Source: Cavia porcellus (taxonomy: Eukaryota > Chordata > Mammalia > Rodentia > Caviidae). Taken from it: a stretch of DNA of 64,000 nt. The DNA lies in the NCBI RefSeq assembly GCF_034190915.1, contig NW_026947485.1, positions 29,215,519 to 29,279,518 of the forward strand, in the 5' to 3' direction. Positions within the stretch are counted from its first letter, which is position 1. Every line of letters begins with the position of its first letter. Shown here piece by piece: positions 27,250-37,894 of the stretch. Under the pieces are notes generated by a model that made no database searches, was not told the DNA's origin, and saw nothing but the letters and a program-made list of their open reading frames with translations. The translations under genes and the position numbers were made by a program.

Positions 27250-27620
27250 TGAAATGTCTACAGAATCATTAGCTGCCAGCCATTCTATTACTATCACACA
27301 TAATGTCAGTGGTGCCTTGAGCCTGTGCCAATGACAACAGCATAAATTTTGCATCTCATTTCTGTGGCCATAAAATTAATGATCAGTTTAAAAATACTTC
27401 TTTGTAAAAGTTATTGCGCAAAGAAAAGACATGAATGTGTCCCTGTTATGTACTCACAAGGGTAATTATGGGGTTGTTGCTCATTAATACTGTTTCTTGT
27501 TTCCCTAGAAAAGCATTTGATTTATCCCACAACTTTCAAAAGTTTAATTAATGATACAAAGTTAACCATCTAGAAGACAATGATCCAAAGCTTCCCTTCC
27601 TATAATTTTAGAGGCGACTT
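27250..27620. promoter_or_regulatory. Candidate conserved non-coding element (inferred)
   Basis: This repeat-free stretch of intron 3 has balanced composition and several homeodomain-type cores (AAAATTAATGATCAG near 27376, TTTAATTAATGATAC near 27542, CTCATTAATAC near 27481). The texture is typical of vertebrate developmental enhancers, and the locus neighbours HOXA in mammals. Conservation cannot be judged from one sequence. Confidence 0.25.
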
Positions 27621-28135
27621 AAATACCACAGCAAAATCCAGATTTAATCATACCACAGCAGCGTATTTCTCAGATAACTATTGTAAAATTTATAATAGTT
27701 GTGTTCAGATGACTATTAGTCATTCTTTTTTTATATGGCTCATCATCAATTAACATTTTCCTAGATGCCTAGAGACATAGCCCAACAGCCACTAGGCTCA
27801 CAAATTCCACTACCACCAAATGAGGTTTATCCAGTTTAGTGTTGTTTTCCATGTGTAGTTGTACTTTAAACACAGACAACATAAAACTAAATAATACACT
27901 TTAGTACTCCTTTTACAGTGATATATATCACTGTGCCTCATAAATATATATAATTTTTAAATGTTAATTTAAAAGAAAATAATATATAAAATATAATTTA
28001 GATGGCAGCCAATCCTTAAGGCATGAAGACAAACATGGGAGAAAAGAGAGAAATAAATTAATTTCTCATTCTTTAGTCAGTTTACTGGTTCATCCTAAGT
28101 TTTTAAGGAATAATATGCAGCTAAATAAGAATACA

Positions 28136-28224
28136 GGGCTGGAGATTTAGCTCAGTGGCTCAAGCGCTTGCCTGGTAAGCACAAGGTCATGAGTTCAATC
28201 CCTGTAACAACAACAACAAAAAAA
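28136..28224 (+). mobile_element. ID-type SINE
   Basis: GGGCTGGAGATTTAGCTCAGTGG through GAGTTCAATCCCTG with a (CAA)nA8 tail. The middle (CTTGCCTGGTAAGCACAAGG) matches the copy at 15064, suggesting a second ID subfamily in this genome. Confidence 0.85.
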
Positions 28225-29303
28225 ATGCAGAATTAACTATTTCCATTTGAATTTCTTAAAGAAAATTTAATTATTAAGACTTCAAAGAATACAGGTCACC
28301 AAAAACTAAGAGGATTCTCCTCTTAATTTCTCTACAATAGGAAAGTTAATTTACATTTTGCAAATAATAAAGACAACTTTTTTTGTCATACTGAGCCCAC
28401 GCTTTAAAATAAGCATACCATTTTTCATACAAACCTCTCCACTATAAGCCCTGTAATTCTAAACATGTTTACCACATCTGCACAAGGGCAAGGGTAGAAG
28501 AGGACAGTGTGAGGAAAAAACCCTGAGTTATTTGCTCAGATGTCATTGTGCAGCTTTCAACAAAAAATATACCATGTTAAGAACAGTAAAGGGAAAGAAA
28601 TTAAACATCATCCAAGCTTCTGTTATTCTTAAGGGTTCCATCAGGACAAACAATAATTGATCCCTTCCTAATAGTCTTACTATTTTTTTAAAAGTGGTTT
28701 AGTCCGTTAATAAACTTAAGAATTACAAATTATAAAAGTAAAGTTGCTTTCTACTTAAATCTCTGCATATTTTATAATATCAATAGTCATAAGGGCAAAA
28801 TCTATCCAATAATTTTTATAATTAATAGGAAAGAGATCTTTAAAGAATAAAATAACATTATCTGGAACATATAAAACAATATATTAACATTTTAAAAACC
28901 ATAGATAGTAATCTTTTAAAAATTTGAAAAAGTTTCAAAATATTTGTCTCATTTACTACATATGCCCTTCTTTTAGTGACTTATAATTACCTAAATGTTA
29001 TTTGAAAACTAAATTTATGGATCAGAATTAACTATTCCTGACAAATGAAGTTGAACTGGGGAATACGTATTAATTTGGTGCTTACTGAATACCTACTATA
29101 ATCACACTGAAATCATCAGTAGAGTAAAATGAGGCTAAAATAAAGTAGAAACATTTTATGATGCCCTAAAACATTAGAAAACACTAAGCAATATTGAGTC
29201 AATAACAGTTCTTTGCTCAAATAGTAACATATATTAACTTATTAGAAATTACCAAATCTGAATTAAATCATTTTAAGAATTCTCTACCTTCCCCTCATTA
29301 CAG

Positions 29304-29413
29304 TTTTTTTGTTTTTGTTTTTTGTTATTGTTGTTTGTTTTTGTTATGAGGAATCAAACTCAAGACCTCATGCTTGCCAGGAAGGCTCTGTGCCACTGAA
29401 CTATCTCTGGCCA
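29304..29413 (-). mobile_element. ID-type SINE
   Basis: Minus-strand ID: the poly(T)/TTTG tail lies at the left, then GGAATCAAACTCAAGACCTC (B-box complement) and CCACTGAACTATCTCTGGCC (A-box side). Confidence 0.7.
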
Positions 29414-29448
29414 TCCAATAATATTAAAATGGTATTCAACTGTTAATT

Positions 29449-29510
29449 TAATAAGAGTAAGTATGTAAAACAAATAATTTTAATAACAGTAAGTATGTAA
29501 AACAAATAGG
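29449..29510. repeat. Short tandem duplication (31-bp period)
   Basis: Two adjacent copies of AGTAAGTATGTAAAACAAATA about 31 bases apart, differing by single bases in the flanks. Confidence 0.75.
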
Positions 29511-29583
29511 GGAATAAGGACAAAATGAAGAAGTTCATTTACTTCATTGTGGCCTTACATTGACCAGAAACAGAAAGACTCTG

Positions 29584-29584
29584 C

Positions 29585-29616
<32 letters not shown>

Positions 29617-29670
29617 CAGAGACAGAGTCAGAGACAGAGACAGAAACAGAGATAGCCAGAGAGTTAGAGA
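29584..29670. repeat. (GT)n microsatellite plus purine (GAGACA)n tract
   Basis: About 13 GT dinucleotides followed by an irregular AGAGACAGAGA purine tract. Open frames across it on both strands are repeat artefacts. Confidence 0.85.
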
Positions 29671-31719
29671 TAGCCCTGCAAAAAAAAAAAGAGACAGGGA
29701 GGCCATAAAACACACAGAGAAGGAGACCAGAGAGATGAACAGCCAAAAGGAATTCTTTGCAGTTCTCCCAGGATGCAGACAATCCAAAGCCCCTACAGGA
29801 AAATACAGGGACAGTGGGGGCACCACCATCAAAACCTAGGTAGGACTGAATTTACTCAATGCAGAGATCTGATAAGAAATTCTTAATATTAAAAAGATGT
29901 ATCTTGGATAATTACTTAGCAGTTATTAAGCCGGAACTCTTTACTATTCTCAACAAACTACAGAAAATAGTCTTTACAGAACAAAGCTGAATATACTCTG
30001 AGAGTACAATGGCATAAAATCACTTAGCTTCTTGTATTCCTCCAAGGTATATATCTAATTTATCCACAGGCTTACTTTTCAGCGGGCACTCTTGGTGATT
30101 AGTTAACTGAATATAGCAGTATTGAACTACAAATGAGTTATTTAGAGGAAAGTGATTATAGGGAATCTCTGAATTCTGTGTTATTTGAACTCTTATTTTA
30201 GGATCATTTTTTAATTTCTATCAAATACTTATATAAATTTTCATTCTCTTTGGAGACACAAGAATGCATCTCAGTAATGTAATTTTAATATCCACACACC
30301 TGAACAAGTTCTAAAGCAGAATTCCAAAGGGAAAGTTCCTACCCTATTACTAAACTATATGCAATTATACAATGCCTTTACGTTATTATACTTTCTTAGC
30401 TTAAAATTGTTTAGTGTACAAATAATTAAGCTACAATAAGAGTTCAATAAATAATCACTGGAATATGCCCTTTAGGAAGAGAGACAGATAAAATACTGCC
30501 CCATAAACAGTATACTGTATAAAAGTTGTCATAATTAAAATGCATGAATTCATTTTCATATGCAGCTAAGCAAAATGCAACAGGGTTAAGCTCGTAATTT
30601 AGGATTCACTGTAGGGCACAAAAAGTGGTTATATAGGAAAGAAGCTTCCTATTCTACTCTTTGTTTAATAGTGTTAAGAATCTTCATATAGAAAAAAATC
30701 TTTTCCATCCCCTTCAATCCCACTATTTTGCTAATTCCATGTGGAGGAAACTGTGACTTCCTTTTAACTGGTTTTAGGTTTCTCTGGTTAAGTACTTGGT
30801 TTACTGGAACTGTCATTATCCTCTCACTTATCAGTTAGCATAAATATGAATTACCCTGTGGGATCTGCTAATTCCAGTTACCACAAGCCACACTGTTTCT
30901 TCCCTAAAACTGAGAACCTAGCTCCATGTAAGATAACTGACCTCAGATTGTGACTCTCATACCAGCTTCCAAAAGCTGTAGGTCATGACCTAAGAATTAG
31001 CATCATGGAAATAAGGGCCATACCCAGTTTCCCTTAGGAACTAAAGACATGAAGTAGCAAGACTTAAAATGCCTTTCCTAATCTGGTTTCCAGCACGCTA
31101 AACAGCTATCTCTCATATTTAAAGGCAGACAGTTTACTAGCATTGTCATTGATTTCAAAAACAAAATAAAACTGAACTCCTATCCCTAAAACTCTCTAAG
31201 GCTCACATTTATTCAAAACAAAAGAGTCACTGAAATAATAACTAATGTTTTAGAAATATTTTATTCATGTTCTCCAACAAAATTTATACGGTTTTAAGGC
31301 ATCCTTCAAACATGTGAGCTATAAGTGCTCAGTCACAAGCCCTTCTGCTCCTCCCTTTCTATAAAATAACCTTTGCAATGTTAAATAGCATTGGGTTGAT
31401 ATCTCATCACTGCTTAACCAAATTATTCTAAGTATAACTCAAGGATACCTGTCCTAACAAATTTCTGCCATAAAATACTCAAAGAAATGCAAAACCTAAG
31501 TGTCAAATTCATCACATTTCTGAATCAGAAAACTGCAAAATAAAATCTGGATATGTCTTTTAATTTTTTCTCAGCAGGGGGAGCTAGCACTCTCATCTTG
31601 AAGGTTTAAATACAAATATACAGCATAGAAATTTAAATTTTGGATCCAACTATCAAATTTCAAGATGTGTTAATTGAAAATCTTCACAGACAGAAAAAAA
31701 ATTCAAGTTTGAAATTTAC

Positions 31720-31745
31720 CTTTGTCTTGAAATTCCTGAAGATAC
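31720..31745 (-). CDS. SKAP2: SKAP2 coding exon 3
   Basis: This is a 26-bp micro-exon encoding the end of a Met codon plus YLQEFQDK and the first base of Gly. The acceptor is TTTTGCAG and the donor GTAAAT. It completes the N-terminal helical segment (residues 58-66) that in SKAP2 supports dimerisation. The exon is far too short to be found by frame length. It is identified by exact continuity between the phase-2 end of exon 2 (AT|G) and the phase-1 start of exon 4 (G|GT). Its size, reading frame and neighbours all agree. Confidence 0.95.
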
Positions 31746-32307
31746 CTGCAAAATAAAGAACATTATATTTTAAAGTGAGGTTGAAAATCAAAACAATGTC
31801 TAATTAATATCAATAATTAAAATCCAAAATTTATTTTATAAATACACATATAGAGAAGAAACTATTTCCTGTCCTAATAGCGACTTCAAAAGGCTTAAGA
31901 ATTTATAATAAAATTATAAAGACCTATGTACAATAGTCAAATGAGGGTATATCTTCCATACCTATAATGTATATTGTATTTATTTAATAACAAAAGGACT
32001 CTCTTTTTCAGTGAGGCATTTTTAAAATTTACACAAAAATCCTCAATTAATCTACATCTTATTTAAACCAAATAGTTCCTCAGATAATAAAGTTGAATAT
32101 TGTTAGAATATTTATAATACATAATTGAGAATCTTTATAAAAGTGTACTATGATAATCATGTCTGTGTTTAAAAATGTTTGTCCTTTAAAAATATATAAC
32201 AGCATTAAATTAGAAAGTAAAAAATTTAACTCCATGATAATTCTGTATTATGATGTTAATCACAAAGTCACTTCTAAGTAAGAAGTAATGAAAAGCCAGA
32301 GACTTAC
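31746..32307 (-). other. SKAP2: SKAP2 intron 2
   Basis: A short 562-base intron with GTAAGT donor and TTTTGCAG acceptor. AT-rich, with no repeat or other gene seen. Confidence 0.93.
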
Positions 32308-32413
32308 ATAGGCTTTACATCTTTTATCTTCTTAATAAGGGAGTCTCTCTTTTCCTTTGCTTTCTTGGATAAATTTTCCCCTTTCAGTGTATCTGTTACA
32401 AATGTTTCAACAT
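32308..32413 (-). CDS. SKAP2: SKAP2 coding exon 2
   Basis: This 106-bp exon encodes DVETFVTDTLKGENLSKKAK and on to KEKRDSLIKKIKDVKPM (residues 23-58), the amphipathic N-terminal helices of SKAP2 used for self-association. It begins after a GGTTTAG acceptor with two bases of the Asp codon supplied by exon 1 phase, and ends CCTAT|GTAAGT. Relative to the human protein the end reads K-P-M instead of K-S-I, a change in the linker to exon 3. The boundary codon is intact, so the gene looks functional. Confidence 0.97.
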
Positions 32414-34819
32414 CTAAACCATGAAATATAAGAAACAGGATACAAATTAGAAGAATCATTTTTTGTGAAGACAAATAGGACAATGATTGTTTCTTTACAT
32501 AAGTACTAATGCCTATACAATTTGCAATAGTTGTTTATCAATTCAAAGCTAACAGTTGAAGTATGTTTCAAACACTAAGTTGCTCAAATCTGTTCACTGC
32601 TTATCTAATAAAATCTGCATGTTGTACTTATTTATGCTTAGCACAGCAGATACTATTTGGATGTTTGGCATCATTATACCAGGAAGAAGCTCACAAGTTT
32701 TAATAAACTATGGTACCCCATAAAACAAAATCTCATAGAGAAGCCAGCACCAAGCTTTTATGCATGTGACACTATCATTTTACAGTATTTTCTAACATCC
32801 TATATGAGCAAGTCCATTCATAATATTGTATCAATATACACTAATGTCTCTCACAAGGATCTGTTTTTCCTAGTGTAATACATTTAAGTATACATAATAT
32901 TTAATGCTTTAAAAGAAAAAATAGAAGTCTTTTTCTTTTAGCCAAGATTCCCAAATCACGCCCTCCTTCTAGCTAACTGCCCATCCCACCCTGGGTAGTT
33001 CTGTGAGCTCTTGGTTCCTGCTCTGTTATTACCATCTGGAATACTTCTCACATGAAGGAAGCAGAAAAATAGATTCTTCCACTATTTACAAATACTGTAT
33101 GTATGCAAATAATGAGATTTCTATAACTTCATATCTCCTTTCCCCATTGCCAATGTATTAAAATTTTAGTAAACTAAATTAGCCTATTGTCCAATTCTTT
33201 CTCATACAAAATTATAAGTCCTTGCTGGTTTGATTCCTGTAACAGTTCCATTCCCACTGTTCATGAAGTACTGTACAATTCAAATTAATTTTATTTTCAG
33301 AATTTCAAAACTCATTTTGAACTATCTAATAGAGAAGATGCCATACATGTTTTAAAGTAGTCATGGCTATAAATCATCCGTGTTTCATAGTGAAGAGATT
33401 CACGTATATTTTACTGTCTTTTTTTAACTACTCTTTCCTAATTCACACTGACAAAAAGATATTATCACAACATAATATTACATTTAGGTAATGCAAAGAA
33501 ATGTAATAATCTCTCAATTATATTTAAATTAACTATTTAAACCTAATATATGAGATGGATATTTGTAATCAAGTTTAAATTCTTGATTACAAAAGTATTT
33601 TGATCCAATGAGGAAAGGTGATCAAACTGTGATATATTCATTATAAATGTGTAAAGATAATTTTTCCCCAAGTCAATGACAAATGAAAGAATCAAAATTA
33701 ATTTGTAGTAATTTTCTAAAAGAGCTTCTGGTTTGAAGTCCATTAACAACTAATATGTTAAAAGCAAGTATCAAACTGAGATGCAAGCCAAGTATCCTAG
33801 CTTCTCTTTCCTTTTGAGTTACCTATATTTTGGAGACAGTACAGAGAGACATTATCCAGAACTAGTACAAATTAGACCCAGATTTCTCACGTGAGTTCAA
33901 AATAATGAAAGTTATGAAGAATACTGCACCCAGAGGAGCAAGCTAGCAACCTCTGGACATTCACACAGCTGAAATGGAAAAGATCATTCACCTTCCTGAA
34001 AATTCATACAGTAACTCTCCTAAAAAAAAAAAAAAAAAGAATAAGGGAAGGAATAGCAATCCTACTACTAATTATTTCTCACAAGGGGACTCAATACTTG
34101 GGAGGATCACTGGCTCAAAGACTGGTGAATAGTCTGCCTAATGTTATTTTCACTCAATGTTTGTCATTAATTCCCTCTTCCAGGAGTATTTAATTGCCTG
34201 TTTTACATTTTCATTATACAATCTAAGTTTAAACAAACAGGATCTATTTTCTAGCTCTGGAAGCAATAACAGAAAACAATTACAACCCAAGAGTTATTTC
34301 TTTAAAAAGTCATCTCAGTTGCATAAAATTTCAGAAAATTTAAAAGGCTGCTATACTCTATGATGCATTTTCCCAAAACTCTTCGATATATTTATAAAAT
34401 TCCGACGAATGCTCCTGTTTATGACGAAATATTTGCTGAGCTTGGGACTGCAGGAAGAATCAGTGTATTTTAAGGAGAGGGAATCCTGAGATTAAGGAAA
34501 AAGATCTACACTTTAAGAGTAGTGTTTTTAATTTATTTCTTCTCAAACTTTTTTCAGAAAAGGGTTTATGGAAATTAAAAGAATTTAAGAAACATTGCCC
34601 TTTTTGTTAATTATTTCACAAAAGATATCTGGTCTGTAGGAACTGCTTTGCTGCCTACATATTTTTAACAAATAAGAATTTTAACTAGAAGCAGTTTCTG
34701 CCATAATCTTAATTATTGATTGTCCACTGACTTAGCTGCTTTGATGATTCTGAGATGTAGGCTTTTTTTAAATCTACACTTTGTATGTTAATTTTCAAAT
34801 GAAATGAAACAGCTTCAAT

Positions 34820-35650
34820 CTCCCTGGTGCAGCATGCGCCGCCGCGCCAGCCTGCGCCCCGGTGCCTGTGCGAACCACAGACCGCTCTGTTCCCCCGAAG
34901 CGCAAAGGCTGCACAAGCCGTGACGGGCTTTCCTGGGAGATGCCCCATCTCTGGCCACTAAAAAAACGAGATCCTCCGAGTGTTAAACCTCAGGTTCCTC
35001 TCTGAGGAGCGGGGAGCTGGGAGAGCTGAGTTTGGGGCAGCGCCAGACAAATGGGGCTGGATCTGCGGCTTTGTAACTCAAAGCCAGGGTAATATTTCAA
35101 AAGCCAGCAATAAAAGTCTTGGGTGAATCAAGTGCTCCTCTGGCTGGTTGGAAAAAGAGATTTGAAGCTTTTTATTGTGCTCTAAACAGCCCTGCAAACG
35201 GCAAAGTAGCTAGCGCGGTAAACTAGCAAAAACGCTGGCCCCTCTTCTACCTTTCTTTAGGGGTCGTCTTCCTCGGTTAGTATGTAGATTCACTGACTCC
35301 TGATTGCCTGTAATTTGGGAAAACAGTGTAATTTGTTTACAAGAAAGGATCAGCCTGCCTTGTTTCGGTTGCCCCTTGGCCTGGGGAGTTGCAATTCCTC
35401 TTTTTCTACGGGAGGGGTTCCATTCGCTAGAGCTAGAGCACAAGGACGTCTGCCTTGGGAAAGAATTCGGGAGCCCAGGAGAAGGTACCGGAAAGGGGGT
35501 GCCCCAAGGCACCAAGTCCAACTGTCCCTGCCCCGCGGCCACGGTCCGCAGGTCTGTGCTGTCTACATTTACCTCCAGAATTACCCCATCCCCATCAGCC
35601 TCCACCCACCAACTCATCATTAGGAAAAAAAGTTATTGTGGCAAAATTAA
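34820..35650. promoter_or_regulatory. CpG-dense block in SKAP2 intron 1 (candidate enhancer or alternative promoter)
   Basis: Positions 34838-34926 alone carry about a dozen CpGs (GCATGCGCCGCCGCGCCAGC and onward). High GC continues to about 35620, inside an otherwise AT-rich intron. AACCACAGA near 34873 is a RUNX-type site. Overlapping open frames of up to 137 codons on both strands are what GC-rich DNA produces by chance, and none resembles a known protein. CTGGAG|GTAAAT on the minus strand near 35570 is a donor-like motif, so an alternative first exon is possible but unproven. Confidence 0.4.
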
Positions 35651-35775
35651 ACGTGGTGGTGGTTTTTGCTGTTTTTACACCTTGAAGAGTAAGCCTTATC
35701 TCCAAGCACAGCTGTAAGGAATTGTGGGTGGAGGCCGCTGAAATGATCAGATTTATAACCTCTCTGTAGATAAGT

Positions 35776-35787
35776 GGCAAAGGTCCG
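35776..35787 (+). promoter_or_regulatory. HNF4/DR1-like motif
   Basis: GGCAAAGGTCCG next to AGATAAG (GATA type, near 35768), both just beside the CpG-dense block. Motif match only. Confidence 0.2.
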
Positions 35788-36419
35788 AAAAAAAATTAAA
35801 AGATGAGATGCTCTGGCTCGGCAATCCTTGAGCAGTTTAAATTTGAAACCTCTCAATAGCTATCTCCACCCTTAAGAGGCAAATACTTAACATGATTCAC
35901 TGAATGGTACTCCAAGGTTTTATTTTTTGTTTGTGTTTGTTGTACCTACAGACATTCCAGACAGTCTGGGCAGCCTGAAAAACCACTGCCCTGTCCTTCT
36001 CCAGAGTCCAGAGTGACTGGGACAAGCATCTAATGCGCGCACACACACACACACAGCCTGCTTTCTACTAACTTCCACATCATGTAGTGAAAATGTGGAA
36101 CCACACAAGGCCAGAACAGTTTAAAAATTCTTGCCAAGAATAAAATAAACCACCAGCCTCTCTGAGTGAGTATCTAGCATGGGTTCTCCTCCTTAATGAT
36201 CACTTCTCTTCACCATCCCCCACCACCAAACAGGTTGGGAGAAGACCTGGAAGCCTGAAGTTGTAAACAAGGCACAAGGGGGTAACACCCCTTGTCTTCT
36301 TCCTAGTCCCCAAATCATCCAATACCTGCCTCCCTGCCCATGCGCACAGCCTCTAGGATGGCCTGAATTACACAGAGGAAGGGGTGAGAACTGGGCTGAA
36401 TTCACCCTCCATCAATAAA

Positions 36420-36420
<1 letters not shown>

Positions 36421-36473
<53 letters not shown>
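36421..36473. repeat. (CT)26 microsatellite
   Basis: An uninterrupted CT dinucleotide run of about 52 bases lies exactly at the 3' tail side of a minus-strand ID SINE, so on the SINE strand it is a (GA)n tail expansion. It is likely to be length-polymorphic. Confidence 0.95.
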
Positions 36474-36476
<3 letters not shown>

Positions 36477-36547
36477 GGTTCTAGAATTGAACTCAAGACC
36501 TTGCACTTGCCAGGCAGGCGCTACACACTGAGCTATATCCCTAATCC
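36474..36547 (-). mobile_element. ID-type SINE
   Basis: Minus-strand ID body: TTCTAGAATTGAACTCAAGACC (B-box complement) through CACACTGAGCTATATCCCTA (A-box complement). Confidence 0.75.
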
Positions 36548-37880
36548 CTTGTTTTATTTTATTTGCTTTGTATACACTGACCTATGCTGTCACTAAACTT
36601 AGTATAAGAATCCTAGCCCAGGCTTTAAGCCACTTAGAACAAAAAGACATTTCTCTGCTACAGCAGGGAATGGTCTGACCAAATAGCTACTGGTGAAAAC
36701 ATAAAAATCAATCAGAATAGGCACATGTAGATTAATGGAGTCAAATTCTCAAAGTTGGAAAATGGCTAATTGAAAAGTTATTGACTGTTCTGATAATGTC
36801 TTTCTCTTGATTACCTAGCCTTTTTATAGGTTATGGTACAACTGTGGACTTTTCAAACACTGACAGATACATGAGCAAACACAGTTCTTGCAGTGCAGTG
36901 GGTAAAGCATAGCTGAGTCTTAATAATTCAATCATCCCACAAAATTTTCAATATTGGCTTTGAAAGATTAAATGGTTTACTCTGATAGCTGGGCTGTTGA
37001 AAGATATGGCTGACCATCTTTCAACCTCTAAAAGACAACTCTTGATAAACAGAGCTTTGCAATAATCAAAATCTTTTTACCACACATTTTCAGAGATTTA
37101 CACTACATTCACTGTTTGGCAGCATCTATCGTTATGTGTGCAGAATGTGATGGAAAAAGAAATGTTAACTCAAAGGAATGAAAAGGATAGACTTGGCTTT
37201 AATTGAAAAAGGCAAACTAGGTGAATAATGAGTATATAAAAGTAGCCTATCCCATTTTTATCACCCATATATGACACTTAACTTTAAATTTATGAGAGAC
37301 AACGGAACTATGTTTCAAATCGCCAGAGGCTTTTCATATTCTGTTGTTTCTATCTTCTTTCTATCAATACTTTAATGCTGATATCAGCAGAGATAAACTA
37401 ACTTGAAATTTGTTCATATATTGCTCACTTTTTAGTATATTTAGATTTTTCTTTGCAAAAGAAACAAAAGATAATTTTACACAAAATTGTAGAAAACAGT
37501 AAGAACCTTACTTAGTAACGAGAGATGAAAATATTTTCAGTTGAAAGTCATGCCAAAATCCCCCTCCCAACAGAAAACACATTACATGCTTAACATAAAC
37601 AGGCTAATAATTTTCTAATTCACCTACACAGTACTATTTGACTATCTAACCTTACTATTTGACTGTATTGTTTGATACTATAACCTTCTGGTACCTTTAT
37701 TTACAAGTTCGTATTTTTATTTCTAGAAGAGAAAATTGTTAGAGGTGTGATAGATTGATTTCATTTTGAGATTTTATGTTCTCATATCAACTCTATGCTC
37801 AATAGATATTGCTGCCAAAATGGGACAGGCTTGTTCTTGCTCTGTTGGAAAATCCAGGTGCTAAGGTGACTACTGGTGAC

Positions 37881-37894
37881 TCAGTAGGTGGCAC
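37881..37894 (+). promoter_or_regulatory. CTCF-like core motif
   Basis: TCAGTAGGTGGCAC agrees with 13 of 14 positions of the CTCF core consensus CCASYAGRKGGCRS. It lies in intron 1, about 3.5 kb downstream of exon 1. Motif evidence only; occupancy is unknown. Confidence 0.3.

Larger units (their letters stand above)
23609..31719 (-). other. SKAP2: SKAP2 intron 3
   Basis: About 8.1 kb of AT-rich intron between exon 3 and exon 4, with GTAAAT donor and TTTATAG acceptor on the minus strand. It carries ID and B1-dID SINEs (24656, 26336, 26458, 28136, 29304), a GT microsatellite with a purine tract (29584) and a homeodomain-motif-rich stretch (about 27250-27620). I see no other exon. Confidence 0.85.

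Noticed and set aside
29539..29839. Frames of 75-97 codons over the GT/GAGACA tract
   Set aside because: Low-complexity translation of a microsatellite.
33887..33894. Palindromic E-box TCACGTGA in intron 1 as a regulatory element
   Set aside because: A single 8-base motif is expected by chance in a window this size; noted only within the intron entry.
35210..35717. Overlapping 136- and 137-codon frames on opposite strands
   Set aside because: Mutually overlapping frames in GC-rich DNA; neither resembles a known protein. Treated as a regulatory candidate instead.
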